Of a DNA stretch of 64,000 nucleotides, positions 50,423 to 59,932 are shown piece by piece. The notes under the pieces are model-generated. The model worked only from the letters and a program-made list of their open reading frames with translations. It was not told where the DNA came from and did not search any database. The stretch covers positions 1 through 64,000 of the forward strand of contig NZ_JAFEXF010000005.1 in assembly GCF_016905445.1 (NCBI RefSeq), read 5' to 3'. Made by a program: the position numbers and the translations under genes. Numbering within the stretch: the stretch's first letter is position 1; every line of letters begins with the position of its first letter. The stretch is from Streptomyces sp. G44. GTDB taxonomy: Bacteria > Actinomycetota > Actinomycetes > Streptomycetales > Streptomycetaceae.

Positions 50423-51210
50423 TGTACTTGACCCGGTTCCGTGTGAACACCGCACGGCCTGGTGCCCGCCGCCTGCTGTCCTCACCCCAGTCCCTGCACG
50501 CGGCTGTCATGGCCTCCTTTCCCTACCTGCTGCCCACCAACGCGACAGGCACCGGTGACGGCCCCAGAGTGCTGTGGCGTCTTGACCACAACGCCACAGC
50601 CGAGGTCTTCCTCTACCTCGTCAGCCCACAACAGCCGGACCTGACCCATCTCGTAGAGCAGGCCGGCTGGCCCGCCGCCCACAGTCCGGACACCCCCGGC
50701 TGGCAGAGCCGCCCCTACACCCCCTTCCTCAACCGCCTGACCGCAGGCAGCATCTGGCAGTTCCGGCTCACCGCCAACCCGGTACACCACATCCGGCGCA
50801 AGGACGGCGAACGCACCAAACGCACCGCACACCTCACCCCCGTCCATCAGCAGGCCTGGCTCCTCGACCCCAAACGCCAGGAACACGCGGGATTCCACAT
50901 CATGGAAAAAGCGCACGAACAACGGCTGCTGCCCGGCGGCAGCACTCACCACGACCACCCCCACCACGGAGACCGGTACGAGCTGACCGTCCGCGACGAA
51001 CGCGCCCTCTCCTTCGCCAAGTCCCGGGGCGACAGGTCACCGGCCCACCGCGTCAAAGTGGTGACGGTCACCTTTGACGGACGCCTCGAAGTCACTGATG
51101 CCGACGCCCTGCGGCGCACCCTCACCCGAGGACTGGGCAAGGCCAAGGCGTACGGCTGCGGGCTCATGACCCTCGCCCCCGTCCCTACATCTTCAGTACC
51201 CGGGAAGTGA
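50422..51210 (+). CDS. cas6: Cas6e (CasE) crRNA-processing endoribonuclease
   Basis: This is a 262-residue protein from ATG 50422. The N-terminus MYLTRFRVNTARPGARRLLS places the catalytic His at position 26 (SPQSLHAAVMASFP). The Gly-rich loop near the C-terminus (GLGKAKAYGCGLMTLAP) is the Cas6 signature. It cuts within the repeat hairpin and stays bound to the 3' handle. Confidence 0.95.
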   Translation: MYLTRFRVNTARPGARRLLSSPQSLHAAVMASFPYLLPTNATGTGDGPRVLWRLDHNATAEVFLYLVSPQQPDLTHLVEQAGWPAAHSPDTPGWQSRPYTPFLNRLTAGSIWQFRLTANPVHHIRRKDGERTKRTAHLTPVHQQAWLLDPKRQEHAGFHIMEKAHEQRLLPGGSTHHDHPHHGDRYELTVRDERALSFAKSRGDRSPAHRVKVVTVTFDGRLEVTDADALRRTLTRGLGKAKAYGCGLMTLAPVPTSSVPGK

Positions 51211-51214
51211 GGAA

Positions 51215-52198
51215 ATGGCGACAGTCGGCAAGCGGGCTGCCCTTACCCCGCGTCACCTCACCCGCACCGGAGAGCGGGTCTCCTTCATCTACCTGGAACG
51301 ATGCACCATCCACCGTGACGCCAACGCCCTCACCGTCGAGGACGCCGACGGCACCACCCACATCCCCTCCGCCACCATCGCCACCCTCCTGCTCGGCCCC
51401 GGCACCCGCATCACTCACCAGGCGATGAGCGTCCTCGGCGATACCGGAGCGGCAGTCGCCTGGGTAGGCGAGCACGGCGTGCGCTACTACGCCGGCGGCA
51501 GAGCCCTGAGCCGCTCAGCCGGTCTCGTCGAGGCCCAAGCCACCCAATGGGCCAGCCGTCGCAGTCGCCTCGCTGTCGCACGCGCCATGTACAAACTGCG
51601 CTTTCCCGAGGAGGATCCAGATGGCCTGACCCGCCAGCAACTCCTGGGACGGGAAGGCGACCGCGTCAAAGACTGCTACCGCGCCCAGGCGGCCCGCACC
51701 GGCGTCCGCTGGCACGGCAGGAAATACATCCCGGGCGACTTCGGCAGCGGCGACCCGGTCAACCAAGCCATTACGGCCGCAGCCCAGTGCATGTACGGCA
51801 TCGCCCACGCCGTCGTCGCCTCGCTCGGCTGCAGCCCCGGACTCGGATTCATCCACTCCGGGCACGAACTCTCCTTCGTGCTGGATATCGCAGACCTCTA
51901 CAAGACGGAGATCGGCATCCCGCTCGCCTTCGACACCGCAGCCGAGGGGCCCGAGGATGTGGGTCCTCGAACCCGCCGCGGCCTGCGCGACCGCATCAAC
52001 GAGACCGGCTTGCTTGATCGTTGTGTCAACGACATCAAGTATCTGCTGCTGCCCGATACCCAAACTGCGGCTGATGACCAACTCAGCGGACAGGACCGCG
52101 TGACTCTCCAGACCGACCAGGGCCACGAAGTCTCAGCTGGAGTGAACTACGGCTCCAAGGACCCTGCCACAGACGCCGAAGAGGCGGTCATCTGGTGA
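51215..52198 (+). CDS. cas1: Cas1 integrase (type I-E)
   Basis: This is a 327-residue protein from ATG 51215. It shows FIYLERCTIHRDANALTVED, TRITHQAMSVLGDTGAAVAW, VRYYAGGRALSRSAGLVEAQ and the metal-binding block GFIHSGHELSFVLDIADLYK (His and Asp). With Cas2 it inserts new spacers at the leader end. It is the only cas1 in the window, so it would serve all six arrays. Confidence 0.97.
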   Translation: MATVGKRAALTPRHLTRTGERVSFIYLERCTIHRDANALTVEDADGTTHIPSATIATLLLGPGTRITHQAMSVLGDTGAAVAWVGEHGVRYYAGGRALSRSAGLVEAQATQWASRRSRLAVARAMYKLRFPEEDPDGLTRQQLLGREGDRVKDCYRAQAARTGVRWHGRKYIPGDFGSGDPVNQAITAAAQCMYGIAHAVVASLGCSPGLGFIHSGHELSFVLDIADLYKTEIGIPLAFDTAAEGPEDVGPRTRRGLRDRINETGLLDRCVNDIKYLLLPDTQTAADDQLSGQDRVTLQTDQGHEVSAGVNYGSKDPATDAEEAVIW

Positions 52199-52545
52199 CC
52201 GTCATCGTCCTCACCACCTGCCCACCCGGACTCCGCGGATTCCTCACCCGCTGGCTTCTCGAGATCTCCGCAGGTGTCTTCATCGGCGACCCCTCCGCTC
52301 GGGTGCGCGACGTCTTGTGGAACGAGGTCCAGCGATACGCGGGCCAGGGCCGCGCTCTGCTCGCCCACACCACTAACAACGAGCAGGGCTTCACTTTTCG
52401 TACCCATGACCATGCCTGGCACCCAACAGACCATGAAGGCCTGACCCTAATCCACCGGCCAAACAAAAAGCCTCCACAAGATTCTGTCGCGCCAAACCCC
52501 GGCTGGAGCAATGCTGCAAAACGTCGCCGCTTCGGCAGAGGATGA
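52195..52545 (+). CDS. cas2: Cas2e
   Basis: This is a 116-residue protein from GTG 52195, overlapping the cas1 stop. It reads MTVIVLTTCPPGLRGFLTRW, LLEISAGVFIGDPSARVRDV and NEQGFTFRTHDHAWHPTDHE, the type I-E Cas2 pattern. About 25 extra residues follow the conserved LIHRP end. Cas2 bridges two Cas1 dimers. Its stop lies 90 bases before array F. Confidence 0.95.
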   Translation: MTVIVLTTCPPGLRGFLTRWLLEISAGVFIGDPSARVRDVLWNEVQRYAGQGRALLAHTTNNEQGFTFRTHDHAWHPTDHEGLTLIHRPNKKPPQDSVAPNPGWSNAAKRRRFGRG

Positions 52546-52634
52546 CCACTTCAGGCTATTCGTCGCTTTGGCCCGATTCAGAGAAACTGCTCCGAATCGG
52601 CTTCTCAGTCTGAGAAAACAGCAGGTCGGGCAGT
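52546..52634 (+). promoter_or_regulatory. Leader of array F
   Basis: Read on the plus strand, CGATTCAGAGAAACTGCTC, GAATCGGCTTCTCAGTC and CAGCAGGTCGGGCAGT align with the reverse complement of the array A-E leaders (for example CGAATCAGCGAAAGTGCTC and CCGCAGGTCGAGAAGT of array D). It is therefore the same leader in inverted orientation. Confidence 0.8.
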
Positions 52635-53883
52635 GTGCTCCCCGCGCCTGCGGGGATGGTCCCATCGGCGTCCTCGCCCAGGGCAAGCCCGGCCGGTGCT
52701 CCCCGCGCCTGCGGGGATGGTCCCCGGGCCGGGGCCGTGGACATCACCCGCGACGTGTGCTCCCCGCGCCTGCGGGGATGGTCCCGACCCCGGAAAGGTC
52801 TTCCCCGACTTCCCCAAGTGCTCCCCGCGCCTGCGGGGATGGTCCGTGAAGACGCGCTCGGCGAGGCTCTTCGGGTAGGTGCTCCCCGCGCCTGCGGGGA
52901 TGGTCCCGGCCCCCAGTACGCCGCGAGTACGGTCCCCATGTGCTCCCCGCGCCTGCGGGGATGGTCCCGCACCGCCGAGCGGGTGCAGCTCGACGGACTT
53001 GTGCTCCCCGCGCCTGCGGGGATGGTCCCGCGCCGCTGCGCATGGCAGCCCGCAAGGACCTGTGCTCCCCGCGCCTGCGGGGATGGTCCCACGCACGTCT
53101 TCTTCTCCGACCACCTCGACACGTGCTCCCCGCGCCTGCGGGGATGGTCCCGCGCGCACCGCCTCCGCCCTCTTGGGCGCCTGGTGCTCCCCGCGCCTGC
53201 GGGGATGGTCCCGCGCCCACATCCTCTACGTCGTCCACCCCGACGTGCTCCCCGCGCCTGCGGGGATGGTCCCGCACCGCCACCGCCCCGCCCTCGACCA
53301 CCGGCGTGCTCCCCGCGCCTGCGGGGATGGTCCCGGCAGCGGCTTCGCCCTGGAGGTCTCCTTGCCGTGCTCCCCGCGCCTGCGGGGATGGTCCCGCCGG
53401 GTCGCCCCAGTAGATGTCGGTCAGCTGGTGCTCCCCGCGCCTGCGGGGATGGTCCCCAGTAACCGGCCGGGGGCGCCGGGGGCCGGGGGTGCTCCCCGCG
53501 CCTGCGGGGATGGTCCCACCCGCTGATCGGCTCCTGATTGGCAAGCCATGTGCTCCCCGCGCCTGCGGGGATGGTCCTCAGAACGCGGCCAAGAGCGGTG
53601 CGCAGACGCAGTGCTCCCCGCGCCTGCGGGGATGGTCCCCGGTGATCGACTCACGACCCGGCCCTCTAGGGGTGCTCCCCGCGCCTGCGGGGCTGGTCCC
53701 ATCAAGACCGGTGCTGATGACACCGTTGGCGGGTGCTCCCCGCGCCTGCGGGGATGGTCCCCGGTAGGCGTATCCGCGCATGGTCACGGTGTCGTGCTCC
53801 CCGCGCCTGCGGGGATGGTCCCTTTTTGACCTGCGGCTTTACAATTTTCGTTAGGTGCTCCCCGCGCCTGCGGGGATGGTCCC
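52635..53883 (+). CRISPR. CRISPR array F, type I-E, 21 repeats / 20 spacers
   Basis: Repeats GTGCTCCCCGCGCCTGC...GGGGATGGTCCC start at 52635 and recur every 61 bases to 53855, all spacers being 32 bases. Single changes occur at repeats 4, 16 and 18. It is transcribed on the plus strand, opposite to arrays A-E. A 32-base spacer at 53823-53854 is unusually A+T-rich. Confidence 0.98.
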
Positions 53884-53940
53884 GCTCGTAGAGGGCGGGG
53901 ATACGTCGCAGTGACGAACGAGGGAAGGGGAGAGGGGGCC

Positions 53941-54648
53941 ATGTTGCAGACGCGCGCCCTGACCCGTGAGGCCGGGCGGGCACGGCAGCTCCTGGTCGCC
54001 GGGGAATGGCGCCCTGCCGCGGCGGACTCCGAAGCAGCAGCGCGCGTCCTGGCCCGCCTCACAGCCCCGCTCCCAACCCGGCGGGCAGCGGCGACCACGC
54101 AGACGCTGGCCACGGACCGGGACCGGCGCCTCCAACGCATCCTGCGAACCACCATCCACCACCTCGACGCAGGCGCAGTCAGCCCGCCCGCAGCCGCCCT
54201 CCTGGCCGCCGTCGCCCGCGCCTTCTTGCCTTGGCACACCACCCCTAACCCACCGCCCGCAGCGGCGGCCCCGAGATACGGGACCCCGGTGGGAACGGCT
54301 GACGGCCCGGCCGTGCCACCAACAGAGGTGGGCGAGGCCCTGCTTCCCGATCTGATCGAACTGTTCGCCGTGCTGGCCTCGGCGAGCCCACCCGGGAGCG
54401 TCCCGCTCACGCCCCCGGTCGAGCCCTGGCAGGTCCGGTACGCGGGCCACTTCCGTCGTTACGGTAGACCCGCTTTCGGGGTGTGGACGGCGGAGACCAT
54501 CGGCTGCCCGGCATGCGGGGGTAAGGCCGGCCCGTGGACGGTGACCTGCGACTGGCGCCTGATCTCGCTGGGCTGCCCGTGCGGGGCAGTGACCCACGAG
54601 CACGGCCTTGCCTTCTCCGAGGTCTGGCTCCTCTTGCCGGACCTGTGA
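53941..54648 (+). CDS. Hypothetical protein with C-terminal zinc ribbon
   Basis: This is a 235-residue protein from ATG 53941; ATG 53911 is possible. The N-terminal 100 residues are helical (QLLVAGEWRPAAADSEAAAR). The C-terminal part has IGCPACGGKAGPWTVTCDW and LGCPCGAVTHEHGLAFSEVW, a four-cysteine zinc ribbon. No family is recognised. It lies directly after array F and converges with the truncated STAND gene. Confidence 0.6.
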   Translation: MLQTRALTREAGRARQLLVAGEWRPAAADSEAAARVLARLTAPLPTRRAAATTQTLATDRDRRLQRILRTTIHHLDAGAVSPPAAALLAAVARAFLPWHTTPNPPPAAAAPRYGTPVGTADGPAVPPTEVGEALLPDLIELFAVLASASPPGSVPLTPPVEPWQVRYAGHFRRYGRPAFGVWTAETIGCPACGGKAGPWTVTCDWRLISLGCPCGAVTHEHGLAFSEVWLLLPDL

Positions 54649-54659
54649 CCGAGTGCCGT

Positions 54660-56168
54660 GAATGACCGCCCGCACATTGGTGCCCGGTCGGCCAAAAGCA
54701 GGGCGGAGCGGATCGCGCCGTGGAGGTGGTAGGGCCACAGGGCGTAGGGGTCGTGGGTGACGATCGGGCGTTCGCTCAGGCGTCGGGCGGGGGCCTGGTG
54801 GGTGAGGCTGGCGGCGCGGCTGGCCAGGTCGAGGTCTAAGGCGTCCAGCAAGGAGACCGAACGCAGGACGTGGCGTTCGTCGCTGGTCAGGTCGGACAGG
54901 GTGCGGGCGATGAGCGCGGGGAAAGTGCAGTTGAAGTCGTCGGCGCTGGGGGTGGTGCCTGAGCGGCGGACCTTTAGGAAGCGGGCGACGGCCAGGTCCA
55001 GGTGGAGGGGCAGGCCGTGGGAGCGTGCGGTGATGACGGCGCGGATGCTCTGGTCGATCAGGGGCTGGCCGTCCTGGGTGAGGCGGCGGGCGAGGTAGTC
55101 GTCGCAGTCCTCGTCGGAGAAGTCGCCCACCAGATGCTGCCCGGCGCCGGTGTGCCCGCCGATCTGGGGCGGGGTATGGCCTGTCGGGGCGGCCAGACCG
55201 GGCCAGGCTGCGGGACCGGTCCAGTCGAGCTGGCCGTGCAGGGTCGGGTCGGCCCATTGCAGGCGGCTGCGCCCGCTGATGACGAAGAAGGCGTTCGGCA
55301 TGAGCCAGACCACGCGTTGCAGTAGGCGTTCCAGGTCGCGGTGGCGGTCGCCGGTGTCCTCGAAGGTGTCGAACAGGATCACCGGGACGAGGCGTTTCTT
55401 CGTCGGAAGGCGGCTGATCTCCCAGGCCAGCAGATGCGGGTAAAAGCTCAGTGCCTCCAGGTCGCAGGGCGCCTCCAGCAGGGCGACGGTCCGGGCGCAG
55501 CCGGCCAGTGCCTGTGCGCGCTCGCGCCGGTCCCGCAGCGCTTGTACGAGCGCCGTGGTGACCTGGCCGGCTGCGGAGCCCACCAGGCCGGGCAGCTGCA
55601 GCGCTCCGGCGACCTCGCTCACCGCGCCTTGCATCTGCTGCGGCAGCGGGGTGGAGAAGCGGCCCATCAGTCCGGTGCGGCGTACGTAGGCCTCGATCGG
55701 TTCGCCGGGGTGGACCTGTTCCCAGTACTGGCGCAGCGCCGCGTCGAAGGAGGGCAGAGGGCGGCCGATGGCTCCGGCGAGTGCGAGGCGGATGGTGAGG
55801 ATGACGCGTTCGAAGTCCGAGCCGGCCGACGCCGCGCGGGCCAGGTCGATGCGGATGGGCAGGAGCGTCTCGCCTGCCCAGGCCGGGCTGCCCCACTGGG
55901 TGGGCCGCTGCTCGGCGCCGGTGAGCGCGGCCTCGAGCTTGCGCAGCAGGGTGGTCTTGCCGACGCCGCCCACGCCGTGGAACACGATGAGGTTGGTGCG
56001 GGGCGCTTGAAGGTCTTCGACGTCGAAGGCGGGCGCCCTAATGTGCCGCAGGTGCTCATCCAGCGCGCGGGGAGACCAGGTCCCACTGGAGATGACAGTT
56101 GGTGAACGCCTCGTCGGCGTCGAAGCCGAAAGGGTCGTTCGAGCTGAACAGCGCACGCAGATCGGTCA
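54660..56168 (-). pseudogene. STAND-type ATPase, truncated and frameshifted
   Basis: ATG 56168 opens MTDLRALFSSNDPFGFDADE and AFTNCHLQWDLVS, then a one-base slip near 56067 leads to ALDEHLRHIRAPAFDVEDLQ and the Walker A block LIVFHGVGGVGKTTLLRKL. Further motor features are RLVPVILFDTFEDTGDRHRD and FFVISGRSRLQWADP. After YALWPYHLHGAIRSALLLA the sequence ends where the convergent gene begins, so the C-terminal sensor repeats are gone. STAND ATPases of this kind act as regulators or phage-defence sensors. This copy is broken. Confidence 0.75.
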
Positions 56169-56282
56169 TCGGCTACGGTCCCCCCAACGATGATCACTTG
56201 GCGTCAATCTACGCCGCACAACCGGCGGCCGGCACCATGGGGATGCAGGCAGACCGATAACCGCTGGTGGGACTGAACCAAG

Positions 56283-56651
56283 CTAGAGGTACTCACCGAC
56301 TGGGCATGTCCAGTCAGACGCTTCGCTGGGGTCTCCCCATACGGCTACGCCATCTACGATCCGTGGGGTCGCGGGCCGAGAGGTTCCCGGAACCACAGGC
56401 ACACCAACGTGGTAAATCTCGACAAATGCGTCTGGAAGCTTGTCTGCGAGAGTATAGAGAATATCGGCTTTGCCTTGTGAAACGTTGACCAGGAAACCGA
56501 CTCCCATTCCGTGCCGATCCTGCACAAGAACCTCTACATACCCCTCATCCTCTGAGTCGGTGTACGTCACCACCGGGTCTTCGATAGCTTGACCGCGAAG
56601 AAGGTCGTGCAGTACTAGGCGTGTCAATTCTTCTAGCTGTGACATCGTCAT
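56283..56651 (-). CDS. Hypothetical 122-residue cytosolic protein
   Basis: It starts at ATG 56651 (or 56645) and reads SQLEELTRLVLHDLLRGQAI, YVEVLVQDRHGMGVGFLVNV and VAVWGDPSEASDWTCPVGEY. It is acidic with no signal peptide or known domain. Its G+C content is lower than that of the cas genes. It lies beside a secreted protein gene on the same strand, so it may be an immunity-type partner, but this is speculative. Confidence 0.55.
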   Translation of the reverse strand: MTMSQLEELTRLVLHDLLRGQAIEDPVVTYTDSEDEGYVEVLVQDRHGMGVGFLVNVSQGKADILYTLADKLPDAFVEIYHVGVPVVPGTSRPATPRIVDGVAVWGDPSEASDWTCPVGEYL

Positions 56652-56679
56652 CCTGTCGATATGGCGGGTGAGTAGACGC

Positions 56680-56710
56680 TAGGGCGTGGCGGTCCAGCCG
56701 CCACGCCCTA
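56680..56710. terminator. 13-bp perfect hairpin
   Basis: TAGGGCGTGGCGG (56680-56692) and CCGCCACGCCCTA (56698-56710) are exact complements with loop TCCAG, followed on the plus strand by an A+T-rich stretch. It separates the two small genes. Confidence 0.65.
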
Positions 56711-56744
56711 AGTCTATTTTAAAGCTCGGAGTTCAGTGAAAATG

Positions 56745-57302
56745 TCACACCAGGGTGACTACAAAATCAAACGTGGTGTGGACATACCTCTTCCCGCGAG
56801 GGATGGGGAAGTTTTCATCGATGGTGAGCTTATAGCTTCCGGTCGAGACCTTGAAGGACGAGTGGACTGTGTAGGAAGCGGGAACTGAGGGATGGGAATC
56901 AGAGTAACCGAACTTCCGGCCATTCTTTGTTGCAAAAGCCTTCTCGTGCATAGGGCCTGTAGCCGGGGCTGAAATTTGCTTGTGAAGCTTGTAGCCCCAG
57001 GCGAAGTACATCCTGCGCGAATTGTAATGAACCTGACCGGTAAAGTGACCGCTCCTGTCATTGCCTCGATAGTCGGGATTCTGAGGCGTGAAGAAGTGCG
57101 TAGCTCCTATGCTCTTCGTTTTCGCCGTCTGCCCCTTTACGACTGACCGTATTTCGGAGTGCTCGGTCATCTTGATCACGTAGGACTTCGATTTTTGGGG
57201 TGACAAGTCCCCTTTATCGGATGCGGCTGTTGCCGGCATTGCGAGTGACGAAAGGATAGCGCCTGTCGCTACGGCTGCAAAGGCGACGCGTGCCCTGTTC
57301 AT
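56745..57302 (-). CDS. Secreted hypothetical protein
   Basis: This is a 185-residue protein from ATG 57302; earlier in-frame ATGs give an implausible N-terminus. MNRARVAFAAVATGAILSSL followed by AMPATAAS is a standard Sec signal peptide with an AxA cleavage site. The mature part is strand-rich (THFFTPQNPDYRGNDRSGHF, YTVHSSFKVSTGSYKLTIDE). Lower G+C content suggests acquisition. No domain is recognised. Confidence 0.7.
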   Translation of the reverse strand: MNRARVAFAAVATGAILSSLAMPATAASDKGDLSPQKSKSYVIKMTEHSEIRSVVKGQTAKTKSIGATHFFTPQNPDYRGNDRSGHFTGQVHYNSRRMYFAWGYKLHKQISAPATGPMHEKAFATKNGRKFGYSDSHPSVPASYTVHSSFKVSTGSYKLTIDENFPIPRGKRYVHTTFDFVVTLV

Positions 57303-57766
57303 GTACCCCCCTGTGAGAGTCCTCATTGAAACCTTAAGGGGGATATTAATGGCATATGCATGCATGATCAACATGACATAGATCACGACTTATGTTTATT
57401 TTTGTAGTAAAGTAGTTGGCCTTTGAAAGCTTCCTGCGGGGTTCCCGCGCTGTCTGCCTCAGCTGAGCCCGTCACGCCACGTTGCTCGGCGTTTCTTTCC
57501 CGTGCGCCGCACGAGCGGCGGCTCGCCGTCCCCGCCCTCGAATACCAGCTGCCCGCCGCACAGCATCAGACGACCGCCTTCCAGAACTGCCTCGGCCAGC
57601 GCGAGATATCTCGGCCGAAGCCCTCGCGAGCCTTGGGCAGTTGCCGCGGCTGCTCCAAGATCCCCGGCAGAGTCAAGCTGAAGGGCCAGGTCGGCCGCGC
57701 GGACGGCGCAGCCTGGGGACAGGGACAATGGCGCCTTTATGGCCCCGAGCGAGAAGGAAGAGCGAT
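57303..57766. other. A+T-rich promoter region and unassigned DNA
   Basis: Bases 57330-57415 are unusually A+T-rich and probably hold the promoter of the secreted-protein gene. Bases 57420-57766 have open frames on both strands but none that I can support as a gene. Confidence 0.35.
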
Positions 57767-58012
57767 TTGTCTGAGCACGTGAACCGCCAGGCCGCTGAGA
57801 AGCTGGTACAGCAGGTGAGCACCTGGTACTCCCAGCAGATCATCGCGGAGCGCCGGGCCCCGGCGCCCGATGCGCAGCGTCTGAAGCATCTGACCGACCT
57901 CCTGGCGGCCTGCGCCGCCGACCGGCAGGCACTTGAGGATGCCGAAGCCGATGAGATCGATGCGATCGCGGCCCGATACGCAGCCCGCGCCAAGGAGTTC
58001 GAGGGCCAGTAA
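57767..58012 (+). CDS. Small hypothetical helical protein
   Basis: This is an 81-residue protein from TTG 57767, chosen because GAAGGAAG lies 7 bases upstream; ATG 57728 is the alternative. It reads SEHVNRQAAEKLVQQVSTWY, SQQIIAERRAPAPDAQRLKH and EADEIDAIAARYAARAKEFE. It is a helical hairpin of a type common in Streptomyces accessory regions. The function is unknown. Confidence 0.55.
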   Translation: MSEHVNRQAAEKLVQQVSTWYSQQIIAERRAPAPDAQRLKHLTDLLAACAADRQALEDAEADEIDAIAARYAARAKEFEGQ

Positions 58013-58310
58013 CCGCCACCGGGTGCGGGCACGGGCAGCGGCACGTCGACAACGGCGTGGGCGAGCGCAGGCGGCTGCAGCTCGGCGGGCAGCAGCGGCC
58101 TGGCCAGCATGGCGATCTGGGCCAAGTCGGCCCGGTACTGCGGCAGCTCATGGTGGAGCCGGGTGAGGGTGGCGAAGAAGGCGGCGGCCTCGCCGGGTGT
58201 GTAGGGCCGCTGCTGCTCGGCCAGGAGCATCAGCTCGCCCACTGGCGCCACCCCCCAGGAACCGTTGGTGGTGCGGGTGTTGCGGTAGGCCGCGGTCAGA
58301 TCCCGGCGGA
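58013..58310 (-). pseudogene. Gene fragment truncated at both ends
   Basis: The minus frame reads SVIRRDLTAAYRNTRTTNGS, ELMLLAEQQRPYTPGEAAAF and FATLTRLHHELPQYRADLAQ. It has convincing coding character but no start and no sensible end. Its upstream side stops exactly where the second casA begins, marking a rearrangement junction near 58310. The family is not recognised. Confidence 0.45.
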
Positions 58311-59932
58311 TGACGGAGGTCGACGAACTCGGATGGCTTCAGGTCACCGCCTCGAAGGACCTGCCGCTGCGCGAGTACCTGCACCGCAGCCACGAACTCA
58401 CCGGCCTGCTCGGGGACCTGCCGACGGTGGCACCGGCGATCCGCTCGCAGGTCCTGCTTCCGGTCGTGCGTCACGCCCTGGCCGACACGCTCACCTATGA
58501 CACCTGGACCGCCACGCTGCAGGCCGGCCGTTTCTCCCCGGAGCAGCTCCGGGCGATCGACCGCTACCTCGATGAGCGTCTCGACCGGTTCCGGCTGTTC
58601 GACGAGGTACGGCCCTTCGGACAGGCCGCAGGCCTGAGCCACGCCAAAGGCGAGACGAAACCGTCATCGCTGCTGGTGCCGGTCATCGATTCCGGCAACA
58701 ACGTCCCCTTGTGGAGCGGGCGGACCGACGGGGACCCGCTACCGCTCACGCCGGCTGAGGCGGTGCGGTGGATGTTGCACGCACAGTGCTGGGACACCGC
58801 CGGGATCAAGGCCGCCGCAGTCAGCGATCCGCAGGCGAAAGCCGGAAAGACGGCGGGCAACCAGACGGGCCTTCTGGGTTCACTGGGTGTGGTCGAGGTG
58901 ATCGGGCGCACCGAGCTGGAGACCCTTTTGCTCAATCTTCCCTGCAATCCCCTGCCCGCGGGGGATCTGCCCCAGTGGGACCGTGAGCCGCAGAATCAGC
59001 TCTGGTCTTCCCGCCCGTGTACCGGAATCCTCCACCGCTGGACGTGGCCGTCCCGCCGCATCCGCCTCCTGCCCGAGCAGACGGAGTCGGGCGACCTCGT
59101 CGTCCGGCAGATCATCCTTGCCGCAGGCGACCGCTGCACCACCGCTCCCACTCCCGACACCGAGCCGCGGACCTGCTGGAGCAAGAAGACCGAAAAGAAG
59201 AAAGAATTTGTCTACCCGCGGCGGCACCGGCCCTCAGTCGCCGCATGGCGCGGGCTGGAAGCCCTGGTCACCCTGCACCGGGACGGCAGCAAGCACTTTG
59301 AAACCTCGCTGCTCCTGACCCAGGTCGCCGACGCCCTCGCAGACGAGGACCTGCCGGACGACTACCCCCTGCGGATCGCCCTGTCCGGCATCGAATACGG
59401 CACGCAATCCTCCATCGTCAAGGACGTCCTGGGGGACGGCATCCCATTGCCGGTTGCGGCTCTCGCCGCCGACAGCGACGTGCGGGAACACATCCTGAAA
59501 GTGGTCTTCCAGGCCGAGACGATCGCCCGGGCCGTTACCGGCCTGCACCAGCATCTGCTGCAGGCCGTCGGCGGGGAGGCGCCGCTCACCGGCAAAGGTG
59601 CCAGGGCAGGCGATCGCATCCTGCACACCATCGACCCCTACGTACGGCGTTTCTTGGCCGGGTGCCAGCGCGCACCGGACAGCGACCTGCTCACCCGCGC
59701 CCATCACGCCTACGAACAGGTCCTTGACCGGATCGCCCGCAAGGAGGCAGACAGCCTCCTGCGGTCGATGCCCAGCAAAGCGTTCACCGGTCGCACCCGT
59801 GAGAACACGGCCGGGAAGACCCTCGTCTTCCGGCAGGCCGAAGCGGAGCGGTTCTTCCACGCCGACCTGCGTAAAACGCTCACCTACCTCTACTCCGACA
59901 CCTCTGGCCACAAGGCGGAGGACGCCGCATGA
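58310..59932 (+). pseudogene. casA: CasA/Cse1 of second Cascade, 5'-truncated
   Basis: From ATG 58310 there are 540 residues: DELGWLQVTASKDLPLREYL, HRSHELTGLLGDLPTVAPAI, VRWMLHAQCWDTAGIKAAAV and LRIALSGIEYGTQSSIVKDV. Compared with the first CasA, the opening FDLxxRPWIxVL segment is missing, and the in-frame sequence upstream meets a TAG. There is no ribosome site. The rest is intact. It was probably cut by the rearrangement at 58310. Partial function cannot be excluded. Confidence 0.8.

Noticed and set aside
52635-53829. Several 100-275-codon frames in array F, both strands
   Set aside because: They consist of repeated APRACGDGP, CSPRLRGWS or DHPRRRGEH units from the repeats, not proteins.
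56745-57386. Longer N-terminus for the secreted protein (ATG 57386)
   Set aside because: The added 28 residues precede a perfect signal peptide starting at ATG 57302 and include A+T-rich promoter-like DNA.
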